Shown here: positions 25,821-33,568 of the stretch, piece after piece | How positions within the stretch are numbered: position 1 is the stretch's first letter | Layout of the letters: the number at the start of each line of letters is the position of its first letter | From: JADLHS01 sp964561105 | GTDB taxonomy: Bacteria > Verrucomicrobiota > Verrucomicrobiia > Limisphaerales > JADLHS01 | Length of the DNA: 64,000 nucleotides | Direction of reading: 5' to 3' | Assembly: GCA_964561105.1 (NCBI GenBank) | Contig: CAZLOH010000004.1 | Coordinates: forward strand, 62,001 to 126,000 | Notes under the pieces: generated by a model | Told to the model about the DNA's origin: nothing | Database searches by the model: none | What the model saw: only the letters and a program-made list of their open reading frames with translations | Position numbers and translations under genes: made by a program

Positions 25821-25849
25821 TTGACAATGCCCAGACACCCATAAATACT
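25821..25849 (+). promoter_or_regulatory. Candidate promoter of the glutathione peroxidase gene
   Basis: Perfect TTGACA (25821-25826), a 17-base spacer and AATACT (25844-25849). The -10 ends six bases before the ATG, with no room for a Shine-Dalgarno sequence, so the transcript may be leaderless. Confidence 0.55.
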
Positions 25850-25855
25850 GCCCAA

Positions 25856-26401
25856 ATGAAAACCATCGCGCTGCTCGCTTCGTTAATTATCATGACCACC
25901 CTCACCGCCTCGGCGGCGTCGCTCTACGACATCAAGCTCAAGGACATTGACGGCAAGGACACTTCCTTGGCCACCTACAAGGGCAAGGTGTTGCTCATCG
26001 TCAACGTCGCCTCTCATTGCGGCTACACCAAGCAATACACGGGTCTCGAAGCCATCTACGAAAAATACAAGGGTCAGGGCTTTGTGATTCTGGGCTTTCC
26101 TTGCAACCAGTTCGGCGGCCAGGAGCCCGGTTCGAACGAGGAGATCAAACAATTTTGCTCCAGCAAGTTCAGCGTCACCTTTCCGTTGTTCGACAAGATT
26201 GACGTGAACGGCGCGAATCGCAGTCCGCTGTACACGGCGCTCGCCGGCGATCATTCCCCCTTTCCCGGCAAGATCACCTGGAACTTCAACAAATTTCTGA
26301 TCGGCAAAGACGGCACGATCGTGAAGCGGTTCGATTCCAAGGTCACGCCGGAGTCAGCGGAAATGACCAAGGCCATCGAGTCGGCGCTGGCGACGAAATA
26401 A
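25856..26401 (+). CDS. Glutathione peroxidase family protein, exported
   Basis: 181 residues from the ATG at 25856. The N terminus (about 1-22, IALLASLIIMTTLTASA) is a signal peptide. Family motifs are NVASHCGYTKQ with peroxidatic Cys55 (Cys rather than selenocysteine), GFPCNQFGGQEPG with Gln89 of the catalytic set, and ITWNFNKFLI with Trp142 and Asn143. The length is typical of bacterial BtuE-like enzymes, which usually reduce lipid or hydrogen peroxides with thioredoxin. Export points to a periplasmic role in peroxide detoxification. It stands alone on the plus strand. Confidence 0.92.
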   Translation: MKTIALLASLIIMTTLTASAASLYDIKLKDIDGKDTSLATYKGKVLLIVNVASHCGYTKQYTGLEAIYEKYKGQGFVILGFPCNQFGGQEPGSNEEIKQFCSSKFSVTFPLFDKIDVNGANRSPLYTALAGDHSPFPGKITWNFNKFLIGKDGTIVKRFDSKVTPESAEMTKAIESALATK

Positions 26402-26419
26402 CCGGTCCGCGGACGCGGC

Positions 26420-26896
26420 TTATTCCTCGCCGTCGTAGAACTCCGTCGGCTGCACGCGCACGGGTTTGGCCTGGCCGGGCAGACTCCACTTGTTGCTGTC
26501 GGGAAAGTAGCAGGCATCGGCCGGCGGATTGTCCGTGATGAAATAGTAGATCAAGTCCACCGCGCCGGTGTTGACCAGTTGATGCGCCTCCCCCGGCGGG
26601 TGCATGATGCAATCCCCCTCGCGAACTTCGGTCGTGCCGCCGGGAGTGCGCACCATGCCGCGTCCGGCGATGATCTGCTGATACACCCAACGCGTGGAGT
26701 GGGAGCGGTAGGGGCCGTTGGCCGCGCGACTGGGCAAACGCACCAGCCGGATGTCAAAGGGAAAGGGCACGCCGCCCAACCGGTCGCCATTGTTCTGGCG
26801 CATGGCGGCGAGGATGTCCTGGCTGAATTGACGGAAGCGGCCCTTGGGCGAACGGGATTCGTGCGCCGACACTGCGTCGAGATTGATCTTTTTCAT
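26420..26896 (-). CDS. Cupin-domain protein
   Basis: 158 residues from the ATG at 26894-26896 (MKKINLDAVSAHE). It has a single double-stranded beta-helix: RWVYQQIIAGRGMVRTPGG, given as RWVYQQII and GRGMVRTPGG, then TTEVREGDCIMHPPGEAHQLVNT with the second cupin motif G(D)xxxxPPGxxH. The first metal-site motif is degenerate, so metal binding is uncertain. Members of this small single-domain type are common in Verrucomicrobiota and usually unassigned. It converges on the glutathione peroxidase gene (18 bases between stops). A sugar or small-molecule binding or isomerase role is possible but not shown. Confidence 0.75.
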   Translation of the reverse strand: MKKINLDAVSAHESRSPKGRFRQFSQDILAAMRQNNGDRLGGVPFPFDIRLVRLPSRAANGPYRSHSTRWVYQQIIAGRGMVRTPGGTTEVREGDCIMHPPGEAHQLVNTGAVDLIYYFITDNPPADACYFPDSNKWSLPGQAKPVRVQPTEFYDGEE

Positions 26897-27048
26897 CGCT
26901 TGCCAGGTTTGGGAAAGGGGAGACCCGCGCAACTGCCCCTGCGCAAAATCGGTCGCCCACGCGCCGTCCGTTCGCTGCGCTCGCTCCGCTCTTGCGCTTC
27001 CCAGGTTGCCGCAGCAAGGTGGCCGAGCCGCGGAAAAGTTCCAACCAA

Positions 27049-27453
27049 TTAGTTTGCCGGCGGTGGCGTGGGTTCGTCGGCGGTGTCCGCGGGAACTTCG
27101 AGCGCTTGAAACTCGGTCAGCATCCGGTTCAACGCCATCAGGTCGGCCTCGATATTCTTGCGGCTCACGAAAACGCCCAGGATGGCGCCATCGGACCGCT
27201 GCGCGCAATGCAACACCAACTGCCGGTACACCCAGGCCAGGCGCGTGGCGGGAAATTGTTGCGCGCTCAACACTTGAAACGTGTCTCCCACCACCCGCCA
27301 GGCCTGCTCCAGTCCCACCACCGGAAAATCCCGCGCGTCCACGTCGCTCACAAAGGTCTGGTCGGGAAAACGGATTCCCCGCACGAGCGCGCCGCGCACG
27401 GCAGGTGCCGCTTGCAACCAGTCCGTGATGTGCGCTTTGCCTTTGTCGCTCAT
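27049..27453 (-). CDS. Small protein partnered with the DUF4388 regulator
   Basis: 134 residues, starting MSDKGKAHITDWLQ. It is mostly alpha/beta with a strand-helix pattern (ILGVFVSRKNIEADLMALNRM) and a Pro-rich end. The layout is compatible with a roadblock/LC7-type fold but no signature is decisive, so I leave it unnamed. It begins 13 bases after the stop of the receiver-DUF4388 gene and is almost certainly in the same operon. It may therefore be a partner of that regulator in a signalling complex. Confidence 0.6.
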   Translation of the reverse strand: MSDKGKAHITDWLQAAPAVRGALVRGIRFPDQTFVSDVDARDFPVVGLEQAWRVVGDTFQVLSAQQFPATRLAWVYRQLVLHCAQRSDGAILGVFVSRKNIEADLMALNRMLTEFQALEVPADTADEPTPPPAN

Positions 27454-27466
27454 CGGATTTCGTCCC

Positions 27467-28627
27467 TCACCGCACCAGGGCTTCGCGCCGGCTTTTCACC
27501 AGCACGCCGTGTTCGTCGGAAATAATCACCACCGCCCGCGCGCCGCCGCTTTCCACTTCCAACCGGTCGAATTCGCCCACCGGCAGCAACTGGGCAAGCC
27601 GCTGGCCGCGTTGCGAGATAAACTCGAAAAAATTGATCCAGCGCTCCTGATTCCGGCATTGCCACGAATACAGGACCTGCCCCTGGGCGGAACAGATCAG
27701 CAATTCATCCACGCGCGGACGCGACGGCACCCCCGGCGGCAAAACGGGCACGGGTTGGGCCGGCACGGGCGGAGGTGACGGCGGTTGGTCATCCGCTGTC
27801 GGAGTTGGGGACGCCTCCGCCACCGTGGAGCTCAACGCCCGTTCCATTGCCTCGGCGGCGGATTCTTCCAGCACGGGAGGCTCGGCCAGGGCGGCCTGTT
27901 TGGCCTCGTCGCTTTTCCGCGCCGCTTCCATCAGCAGGAACTCCCACTGGCCGGAAAGCGAGCGCGCGGGCGGTTCGGTGAACGGCCGGAGATGAAATTG
28001 TCCGCCGCTCAACGACATCAACTCGGTGAACGCCTCTTCGCCGGTGACTTCGCCGGCCTGCGCGTGAATAATCTGCCCGGTATCAATGAAGATTTTCCCC
28101 GCCGTGCGCGTGTTCGACACTTCCAACACGGACGAACTGCGCGCCAGACATTCCATTTGAATCACATCCTGCAAACCCACGCGCCGCAAGACGCCGCGGA
28201 AGCCCTCTTCCGGTCGGAAGCGCACCAGTTCGTTGAGCACGCCGTGCAGACTTTGCCAGCCGGCGGGGTCGGTGGGTTTTTCGAGGAACAACTCGGCGCC
28301 GTTGCTGAGACACGCCGCGCGATACTTCTCACTCGCGTGGCCGGTGAGCACCACCTTTTGCACATTGGGATGACCGCGATTGAGGAGCGAGAGCATCTGA
28401 ATGCCGTCCATCACACTCATCTGCACGTCAATCACCACCAGGTCCACCGGTTGCTGCTGCAGCAGGCCAAACGCGCGGCTGGCGCTTTCCGCCGCCAGCA
28501 CCTCCCACTGCCCCTCGCTCAAAACGCTCATCAGTTCCTGCACCGTTTGCAGGAACATCACGTCATCATCCACGAATAAAACGCGGCGCTTGGCGGACGG
28601 GCTGGCGGATTTCGGAGAATCGCTCAT
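27467..28627 (-). CDS. Response regulator with receiver, DUF4388 (PATAN) and C-terminal roadblock-like region
   Basis: 386 residues from the ATG at 28625-28627. Receiver (about 14-130): RRVLFVDDDVMFLQ, phospho-Asp in LVVIDVQMSVMDG, KVVLTGHAS and FLEKPTDP. A DUF4388/PATAN-like domain (about 140-225) includes GVLRRVGLQDVIQMECLA and GKIFIDTGQIIHAQAGE. A Pro/Ala-rich linker (about 245-300) leads to a C-terminal alpha/beta domain (VDELLICSAQGQVLYSWQ ... VVIISDEHGVLVKSR) resembling roadblock/LC7 proteins. There is no DNA-binding domain. Related proteins act in gliding or other surface-behaviour signalling, in which small GTPases may be partners; none is visible nearby. Confidence 0.8.
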   Translation of the reverse strand: MSDSPKSASPSAKRRVLFVDDDVMFLQTVQELMSVLSEGQWEVLAAESASRAFGLLQQQPVDLVVIDVQMSVMDGIQMLSLLNRGHPNVQKVVLTGHASEKYRAACLSNGAELFLEKPTDPAGWQSLHGVLNELVRFRPEEGFRGVLRRVGLQDVIQMECLARSSSVLEVSNTRTAGKIFIDTGQIIHAQAGEVTGEEAFTELMSLSGGQFHLRPFTEPPARSLSGQWEFLLMEAARKSDEAKQAALAEPPVLEESAAEAMERALSSTVAEASPTPTADDQPPSPPPVPAQPVPVLPPGVPSRPRVDELLICSAQGQVLYSWQCRNQERWINFFEFISQRGQRLAQLLPVGEFDRLEVESGGARAVVIISDEHGVLVKSRREALVR

Positions 28628-28746
28628 GTCAGTTGGTCCCAGGGCATCGGACTCGCGACATTGAGCGCAAGTTAAAACCAAAAGTGAAGCCAATTCCGTG
28701 TGCCGCTGGAAATTTTCCCACGGTGGAAGCACCAGAGTTGTCGCAC

Positions 28747-28920
28747 GGCTCGCGCTGCGAGTCGTCGGGCAGCGCAGAGCGACGCGCGGTGGACAGCGTG
28801 AAGCCGTGCGCCTCCGGTCACCCGATTCCGCCCGCTCTACGCGGGCGGGCTGGTCGCAGCACGACCAGCACCACCACATCTCATTCCAGCGCGAGAACTG
28901 CTACCGCAAACGGGGGAACA
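28747..28920 (+). repeat. Dispersed repeat family 2, copy a
   Basis: About 174 bases starting ggctcgcgctgcgag. It includes gtgaagccgtgcgcc, the hairpin ccgcccgctctacgcgggcgg, ggtcgcagcacgaccagcac and the end gcgcgagaactgc. It is in tandem with copy b and related to 41347-41510. Confidence 0.85.
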
Positions 28921-28950
28921 TTCCAGCAACACACGAAATCGCCAACGGTT

Positions 28951-29127
28951 AGCACGGCTCGCGCTGCGAGCCGTCGTGCCGCGCAGAGCGACGCGCCACG
29001 AACTGTGTGAAGCCGTGCGCCCCCAGTCATCCGCTTCCGCCCGCTCCGCGCGGGCGGGCTGGTCGCAGCGCGACCAGCACCACCGCAGGAACATTTCAGC
29101 GCGAGAACTGCGACCTCAACCGGGAAC
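28951..29127 (+). repeat. Dispersed repeat family 2, copy b
   Basis: Same orientation as copy a and about 30 bases after it. It shares ggctcgcgctgcgag, gccgcgcagagcgacgcg, gtgaagccgtgcgcc, cgcccgctccgcgcgggcgg and gcgcgagaactgc. The internal gcccgctccgcgcgggc can form a tight hairpin. Confidence 0.85.
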
Positions 29128-29381
29128 TTCCGGCGCACAGGCGCAGACTTGCTCCGATGTTTCGTGCTGGTTAAGTTCAATTGTGTCTGAGAAAGAGATT
29201 GTCCCGGTTCGCATCCGTAAAGACATCCCGGCCTTGCTCGCGCCGAACCGCGCGCAGCAGCGGCATGGTGACCGACAGAACGAACTGCGCTCGTGGCGAG
29301 CAGAGGGATTTTCCAGGCAAGTTACGACGGATGGGGAATGATGATCACACGCGCGAACCCGAACGAATGGAAAGGAAACAC

Positions 29382-30389
29382 ATGCCAAAAGTTTTGAACA
29401 CCGCAACACCCGCCGCTCGGAATCGTAAATCGGCCCAACCGAAGTTGAAATTGCGTCGCCTCCTCGTGCCGCTGGATTTTTCCGGACTCTCGCGCCAGGC
29501 CCTCGGCAGTGCGGTGCCGCTGGCACGCCAGTATCGCGCGAAGATCAGTGTGGTGCATGTGGTGCAACCGCCCGTGGTGATGGATGCCATCCCCGGCGGC
29601 ACCGCGTACCTGTCGGTCAACACCGACGAATTGCTGGCGGCGGCGAAAGCCTGCCTGACCGAACAGGCGGCCCAACTGGTCCCCCGCGACTTGCTGGATC
29701 AAGTCATCGTCGCGGAAGGCAATCCCGCCTTTGAAGTGGTGGCGACGGCCGAATCGCTCGCCGCCGATCTCATTGTGTTGTCCACCAAAGGGCGCTCCGG
29801 GTTGAAGCGCATTCTGCTTGGCAGCACGGCGGAACGAATCGTCCGCCACGCGCACTGTCCCGTGCTGACCGTGCGGCGGCAGCCACCGGCCACGGAGAAA
29901 CCGGTTTACCCCGACCGCCTGCCGTGGCGGCGCATTTTGGTGCCGCTGGATTTTTCCTTTTCATCGCTCCACGCCCTGCGCGTCGCGGCCGCGTTGGCCG
30001 AGCAAAGCGGCGCCCGGTTGTCCTTGTTAAACGTCATCGAGCCGAATCCCTATGCCGTGGGACTCGAGGGCGGACCATTGGTGATGCCCGATCAGGTGTT
30101 CGCGCGGAATGCGAAAGCCCAGCTTCCCCGCATCGCGCAACGGTTCGTGCCGGCGGCGGTGCGCGTCACGCATCTGGTCGGGTATGGCCGGGCGGCCAAC
30201 GTAATTGTCGAGACGGCGGAGGAGAAAGAGATTGATTTGATCGTGCTCTCCACCCATGGTCACACGGGATTGGAGCGGCTGTTGCTGGGCAGCACCACCG
30301 AGCACGTCGTGCGGCATGCCCACTGTCCCGTGTTGGTCGTGCGACCCACTCGTCACGCGGCGGAACCGCAACCCGTTTTGAAAAACTGA
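29382..30389 (+). CDS. Tandem universal stress protein (two UspA domains)
   Basis: 335 residues from the ATG at 29382, preceded by AAAGGAAA. Two UspA domains, at about 26-167 and 185-325, each begin with a RRxLVPLDFS strand (LRRLLVPLDFSGLS; WRRILVPLDFSFSS). Each ends with the ATP-binding pattern G-x2-G-x9-G-S/T, in STKGRSGLKRILLGST and STHGHTGLERLLLGST. ATP-binding Usp proteins accumulate on starvation or oxidative stress; the role is regulatory and cytoplasmic. The DUF883 gene follows after 24 bases, which suggests a stress operon. Confidence 0.92.
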   Translation: MPKVLNTATPAARNRKSAQPKLKLRRLLVPLDFSGLSRQALGSAVPLARQYRAKISVVHVVQPPVVMDAIPGGTAYLSVNTDELLAAAKACLTEQAAQLVPRDLLDQVIVAEGNPAFEVVATAESLAADLIVLSTKGRSGLKRILLGSTAERIVRHAHCPVLTVRRQPPATEKPVYPDRLPWRRILVPLDFSFSSLHALRVAAALAEQSGARLSLLNVIEPNPYAVGLEGGPLVMPDQVFARNAKAQLPRIAQRFVPAAVRVTHLVGYGRAANVIVETAEEKEIDLIVLSTHGHTGLERLLLGSTTEHVVRHAHCPVLVVRPTRHAAEPQPVLKN

Positions 30390-30413
30390 AACCCGGAAAG
30401 CGAAAGGAAATAC

Positions 30414-30749
30414 ATGGAAACCAATTACGAAGCCATCGAACAGGCCCACAGCGCCATCGCCCGCGAACGAGTGATGTCCGATTTGAAGAATCTCACGCGC
30501 GACGCCGAGGATTTGTTGAAAGCCACCGCCGGGGATGTCAGCGAGAAAGCCAAGGAAGCGCGCTCGCGCGTGACCGCCGCCCTGGAACGGGCCAAGACCA
30601 CGTACACCCAGTTGCAGGAGCAGACCGTGGCCAAAGCTCGCGCCGCGGCGAAGCAGGCGGATGTGGTCATCCGCGAGCACCCCTATGAGTCCATCGGCAT
30701 CGCCTTTGGCGTGGGCCTGCTGATCGGCGTGCTCGTGTCCCGCCGATGA
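30414..30749 (+). CDS. DUF883/ElaB-YqjD-like membrane-anchored protein
   Basis: 111 residues, with Shine-Dalgarno AAAGGAAA nine bases before the ATG. Residues 10-85 form a long amphipathic helix rich in Ala, Lys and Glu. The last 25 residues contain a glycine-zipper membrane helix, HPYESIGIAFGVGLLIG, ending VLVSRR, which matches the C-terminal anchor of the ElaB/YqjD/YgaM family. In Escherichia coli such proteins tether ribosomes to the inner membrane in stationary phase. That role is assumed from homology. It sits between the UspA and SLC13 permease genes. Confidence 0.85.
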   Translation: METNYEAIEQAHSAIARERVMSDLKNLTRDAEDLLKATAGDVSEKAKEARSRVTAALERAKTTYTQLQEQTVAKARAAAKQADVVIREHPYESIGIAFGVGLLIGVLVSRR

Positions 30750-30794
30750 ACTGGCCGCGCGACTAAGCCCCGGCTCCGAAACCGACCTGACAGC

Positions 30795-32573
30795 ATGACC
30801 TGGCCAATGCTTGTCGTGTTCGGATTGCTGGTGGCGACGTTCGCCTTGATGGTCTGGGAGAAGTTGTCGCTCGACATTGTGGCGATGCTGGCGTTCAGCG
30901 CGTTGCTCGTCACTGGCATTCTCACGCCCGCCGAGGTGTTCCAGGTTTTCAGCAATGACGCCGCCATCACCGTCGCGTGCATGTTCATCCTCAGCGCCGC
31001 GCTGGAGCGCACAGGCGTCATCGCCAGCATCGCGCAACGGTTAAACCGCCTCGTCGGCCGGGCGGACTGGCTCGTGCTGGCGGTCATGCTGCCGCTGGTA
31101 ACGGTCATTTCCGCCTTCATCAACAACACGCCCGTCGTGGTGGTGTTCCTGCCCATCATGATCACCATGGCCGTGACGCGCGGGTTGAAACCCTCCAAGC
31201 TGCTCATCCCTTTGTCCTTTGCCGCCACCCTGGGCGGACTTTGCACGCTCATCGGCACCTCGACGAACATCCTGGTCAGTTCCTCCGCCGTCCAATTCGG
31301 CCAGCCGCCGCTCCGCATGTTCGAGCTGGGCCGCATTGGCTGGCCGCTGGCGGCGGTGGGGCTGCTGTATTTGATCACGCTTGGCCGCAAGCTGCTGCCC
31401 AATCGCGACACGCTGGCCTCCATTCTCCAGGCCACCGAGAGCAAACAGTATTTGACCGAAGTGCTCGTGACCGCCGGCTCGCCACTGGTAGGCAAGAAAC
31501 TCGCAGTAACTCCGTTGGCGAACCAGCTCCAGGCGCGGGTGTTTGAAGTCATCCGTCTCGGCGAAATGGTCCGCCCACCGTTGCCTGACATTGTCCTCGC
31601 GCCCGGCGACCGGTTGCGCCTGACCACGCCGCTCGCCACCGTGCTCGAGCTTAATCAGCTCCAGGGAGTGGAATTGCTGCCCAAATCAGCACTGGGGGTG
31701 GAATTGGTCGGCGCGGAAAAAGCCGTCGTCGCCGAATGTGTCATCGGGCCGCGCTCGAGCTTGATCGGCCGGAGTGTTCGCGACGTGGATTTCCGGCGAC
31801 GCTACGGCGCGCTGGTGCTGGCGGTGCATCGGCAGGGCGTGAATCTGCGCGAGGGCTTTGCCGACGTGCAACTGCATTACGGCGACACCCTGCTCGTGGA
31901 AGGCCCGGAGTCAGCCATGCGCCGACTGCGCGGGCACCGGGATTTTCTGTTGTTGTTGGATGTGCCGCAAACCGCCAAACGCCGGCGGAAACAATTTCTG
32001 GCCGTGAGCGCCATCGGACTGGTGGTGGCCTTGGCGGCTTTTAACGTGCTCCCCATCGCGGCCCTGGCGGTGATGGCGGCCGTACTCGTCGTGGTGGCCG
32101 GTTGCCTGGAGGTGGAGGAAGCCTACGAATCGGTGGATTGGAAAATTCTGTTCTTAATCTTTGGCATGTTGGCCCTGGGCCTGGCGCTGGAAAAAACCCA
32201 GGGCGCGAGCTTTGTGGCCCATAGCCTCATTCGCGGCTTGGGCCATTGGGGACCGATGGCGGTGCTCACCGCGATCGTGGGGTTGACCTCCATCCTCACG
32301 AACTTTCTTTCCAACAACGCCGTGGCCTTGCTCTTCACCCCCATCGCCGTGCAGGCGGCCACGGCGCTGCACGTCAGTCCCCGGCCCTTCATCATTGCCG
32401 TGGCGTTGGGCGCGTCGGCGTGTTTTGCCACCCCGATTGGTTACCAAACCAATACGCTGGTCTATGGCGCGGGCGGCTACAAGTTTCGTGACTTCCTCAA
32501 AGTGGGCCTGCCGTTGAACGTGATGTTCTGTGTGCTGGCGGTGTACCTGATCCCGAAGCTCTGGCCGTTCTGA
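30795..32573 (+). CDS. SLC13/DASS-type permease with two RCK-C (TrkA-C) domains
   Basis: 592 residues. The N-terminal membrane half (about residues 1-195) has INNTPVVVVFLPIMI and the hairpin motif LIGTSTNILVSSS. A cytoplasmic insert (about 210-385) has two TrkA-C-like segments (LVTAGSPLVGKKLAVTPL; IGPRSSLIGRSVRDVDF). The C-terminal membrane half (about 395-590) has LTNFLSNNAVALLFTPIA. Known family members transport sulfate, dicarboxylates or citrate with sodium; the RCK-C insert suggests ligand gating. A paralogue is at 46793-48592. The substrate cannot be determined. Confidence 0.87.
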   Translation: MTWPMLVVFGLLVATFALMVWEKLSLDIVAMLAFSALLVTGILTPAEVFQVFSNDAAITVACMFILSAALERTGVIASIAQRLNRLVGRADWLVLAVMLPLVTVISAFINNTPVVVVFLPIMITMAVTRGLKPSKLLIPLSFAATLGGLCTLIGTSTNILVSSSAVQFGQPPLRMFELGRIGWPLAAVGLLYLITLGRKLLPNRDTLASILQATESKQYLTEVLVTAGSPLVGKKLAVTPLANQLQARVFEVIRLGEMVRPPLPDIVLAPGDRLRLTTPLATVLELNQLQGVELLPKSALGVELVGAEKAVVAECVIGPRSSLIGRSVRDVDFRRRYGALVLAVHRQGVNLREGFADVQLHYGDTLLVEGPESAMRRLRGHRDFLLLLDVPQTAKRRRKQFLAVSAIGLVVALAAFNVLPIAALAVMAAVLVVVAGCLEVEEAYESVDWKILFLIFGMLALGLALEKTQGASFVAHSLIRGLGHWGPMAVLTAIVGLTSILTNFLSNNAVALLFTPIAVQAATALHVSPRPFIIAVALGASACFATPIGYQTNTLVYGAGGYKFRDFLKVGLPLNVMFCVLAVYLIPKLWPF

Positions 32574-32644
32574 GCTTGCGACTTGGAAAACCGCCCGCGA
32601 GTGGCTACAATGAAGCGGGCGGCGGGAGTGGAAAGGCAAAAACC

Positions 32645-32947
32645 ATGAGCTTGAAAAATGCGTATCGCGAAAAGCTGGAAGCGCAACTCGAAGAACACCG
32701 CGCGCGACTGAATCTGCTGAAGGCGAAAGCCAGGCGCGCCGTGGCCGATGGCCGGATCATGGCTTACGAGGAACTGGCGGACGCCGAGAGCAAGTTCGCC
32801 ACCGCGAAAGCCCGGCTCAAAGAATTCGGCAGCGCGAGCGGAAGCGCGTGGGAAACGATGCGAGTCGGCCTGGACACGGCCTGGAAAGATTTGGCCGACG
32901 CCTGCCAGCAAGCCGCCGACAAATTCAAAACGAAAGGCAAACCATGA
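32645..32947 (+). CDS. Small coiled-coil protein
   Basis: 100 residues from the ATG at 32645. It is almost wholly helical and charged, with heptad-like spacing (LEAQLEEHRARLNLLKAKAR; AESKFATAKARLKEF). There is no signal or membrane segment. The stop overlaps the start of the next gene (ATGA, 32944-32947), so the two are translationally coupled. Similar small proteins of stress operons have unknown roles; I do not recognise a family. Confidence 0.65.
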   Translation: MSLKNAYREKLEAQLEEHRARLNLLKAKARRAVADGRIMAYEELADAESKFATAKARLKEFGSASGSAWETMRVGLDTAWKDLADACQQAADKFKTKGKP

Positions 32948-33411
32948 ACGAGCCATCTCAACCCGCCAAAAATCCAACTCCGGAAACAACCTGCCCCACG
33001 CCGGCGAAAAAATGTTCCGCGTGGCGGCCCGTGCTCATCCTCGTGGGCGTGTTCCTGGTGGGGTTTGCCCCCGTCTGGCTCAAATCCTCCCGGTTGAACG
33101 GACAACTGCTCCGCGCTGAACGCCAGGTCCGACTCGAACGCATCCAACTCACCTTCGCCAACGCGGTGCTGGATGCGCGACGCGGAGATTACGAGCCGGC
33201 CCGGCAGAACATGGCCAGTTTCTTCAGCCAGGTCGCGGCGGAACAGGAACGCGGACTCGATTCGGCCCTGCCCTCCGAAAGCTCCGACGCCATAAAGGTG
33301 TTGCTGACGCAGCGCGATAACCTCATCACCCTGCTGGCGCGCGGAGATCCGGCATCCGCCGAGCGACTGGCCACGGCTTACTCCAACTTCCGGAAGGCGC
33401 TCGGCAAGTAG
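32944..33411 (+). CDS. Membrane-anchored protein of unknown function
   Basis: 155 residues. A Pro/Thr-rich N terminus with two Cys (about 17, 24) is followed by one hydrophobic helix (about 29-47, PVLILVGVFLVGFAPVWL). The remainder is helical (RQVRLERIQLTFANAVLDARRGDYEPARQNMASFF, given as RQVRLERIQLTFANAVL and RRGDYEPARQNMASF) and resembles a TPR-like pair. It probably points its C terminus into the periplasm. It is coupled to the preceding coiled-coil gene by ATGA overlap. No family name is supported. Confidence 0.65.
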   Translation: MNEPSQPAKNPTPETTCPTPAKKCSAWRPVLILVGVFLVGFAPVWLKSSRLNGQLLRAERQVRLERIQLTFANAVLDARRGDYEPARQNMASFFSQVAAEQERGLDSALPSESSDAIKVLLTQRDNLITLLARGDPASAERLATAYSNFRKALGK

Positions 33412-33420
33412 CACGGTTCA

Positions 33421-33490
33421 ACGGGATCGGACTTCCGTCCGCGCTGCGCGGGCTGGCTGGTCGCCGCACGACCAGCGCCACCGCAAGAAA
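33421..33490 (+). repeat. Dispersed repeat family 2, partial copy d
   Basis: About 70 bases matching the middle of copies a-c: acttccgtccgcgctgcgcg, ggctggtcgccgcacgacca. The outer parts are missing, so it is a degenerate copy. Confidence 0.6.
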
Positions 33491-33529
33491 CCGACATGCG
33501 TCCTGCGTCGGTCCGGGACGTTGACATTG

Positions 33530-33558
33530 CTTTCCTTCCGGGCCCGGCCTGTTACACT
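33530..33558 (+). promoter_or_regulatory. Candidate sucA promoter
   Basis: CTTTCC (33530-33535), a 17-base spacer and extended -10 CTGTTACACT with core TACACT (33553-33558), ending ten bases before the sucA ATG. A TTGACA at 33521-33526 is too far (26 bases) to be the -35 of this -10. Confidence 0.5.
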
Positions 33559-33568
33559 GTCGCCGCCG

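Larger units (their letters stand above)
25141..25855. other. 715-base gene-poor tract downstream of the toxin locus
   Basis: No intact gene. In order it holds: an AT-richer segment to 25270, a palindrome (25284-25357), repeat copy B (25413-25514), a broken Rhs-core fragment (25564-25650), and the gpx promoter (25821-25849). The section 25650-25820 shows nothing recognisable. Confidence 0.6.
28628..29381. other. 754-base intergenic region dominated by two tandem repeat copies
   Basis: It holds repeat-family-2 copies at 28747-28920 and 28951-29127. The remaining 254 bases (29128-29381) show no gene. They lead into the AAAGGAAA Shine-Dalgarno sequence of the UspA gene. Open frames across the repeats are artefacts of their GC-rich composition. 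Confidence 0.6.

Noticed and set aside
28633..29010. Short open frames with Arg/Ser-rich text around 28633-29094 and 41193-41684
   Set aside because: They lie in copies of the dispersed repeat; the same peptides recur because the DNA does.
33521..33526. TTGACA as -35 of sucA
   Set aside because: 26 bases from the only fitting -10; CTTTCC at 33530 has the 17-base spacing instead.
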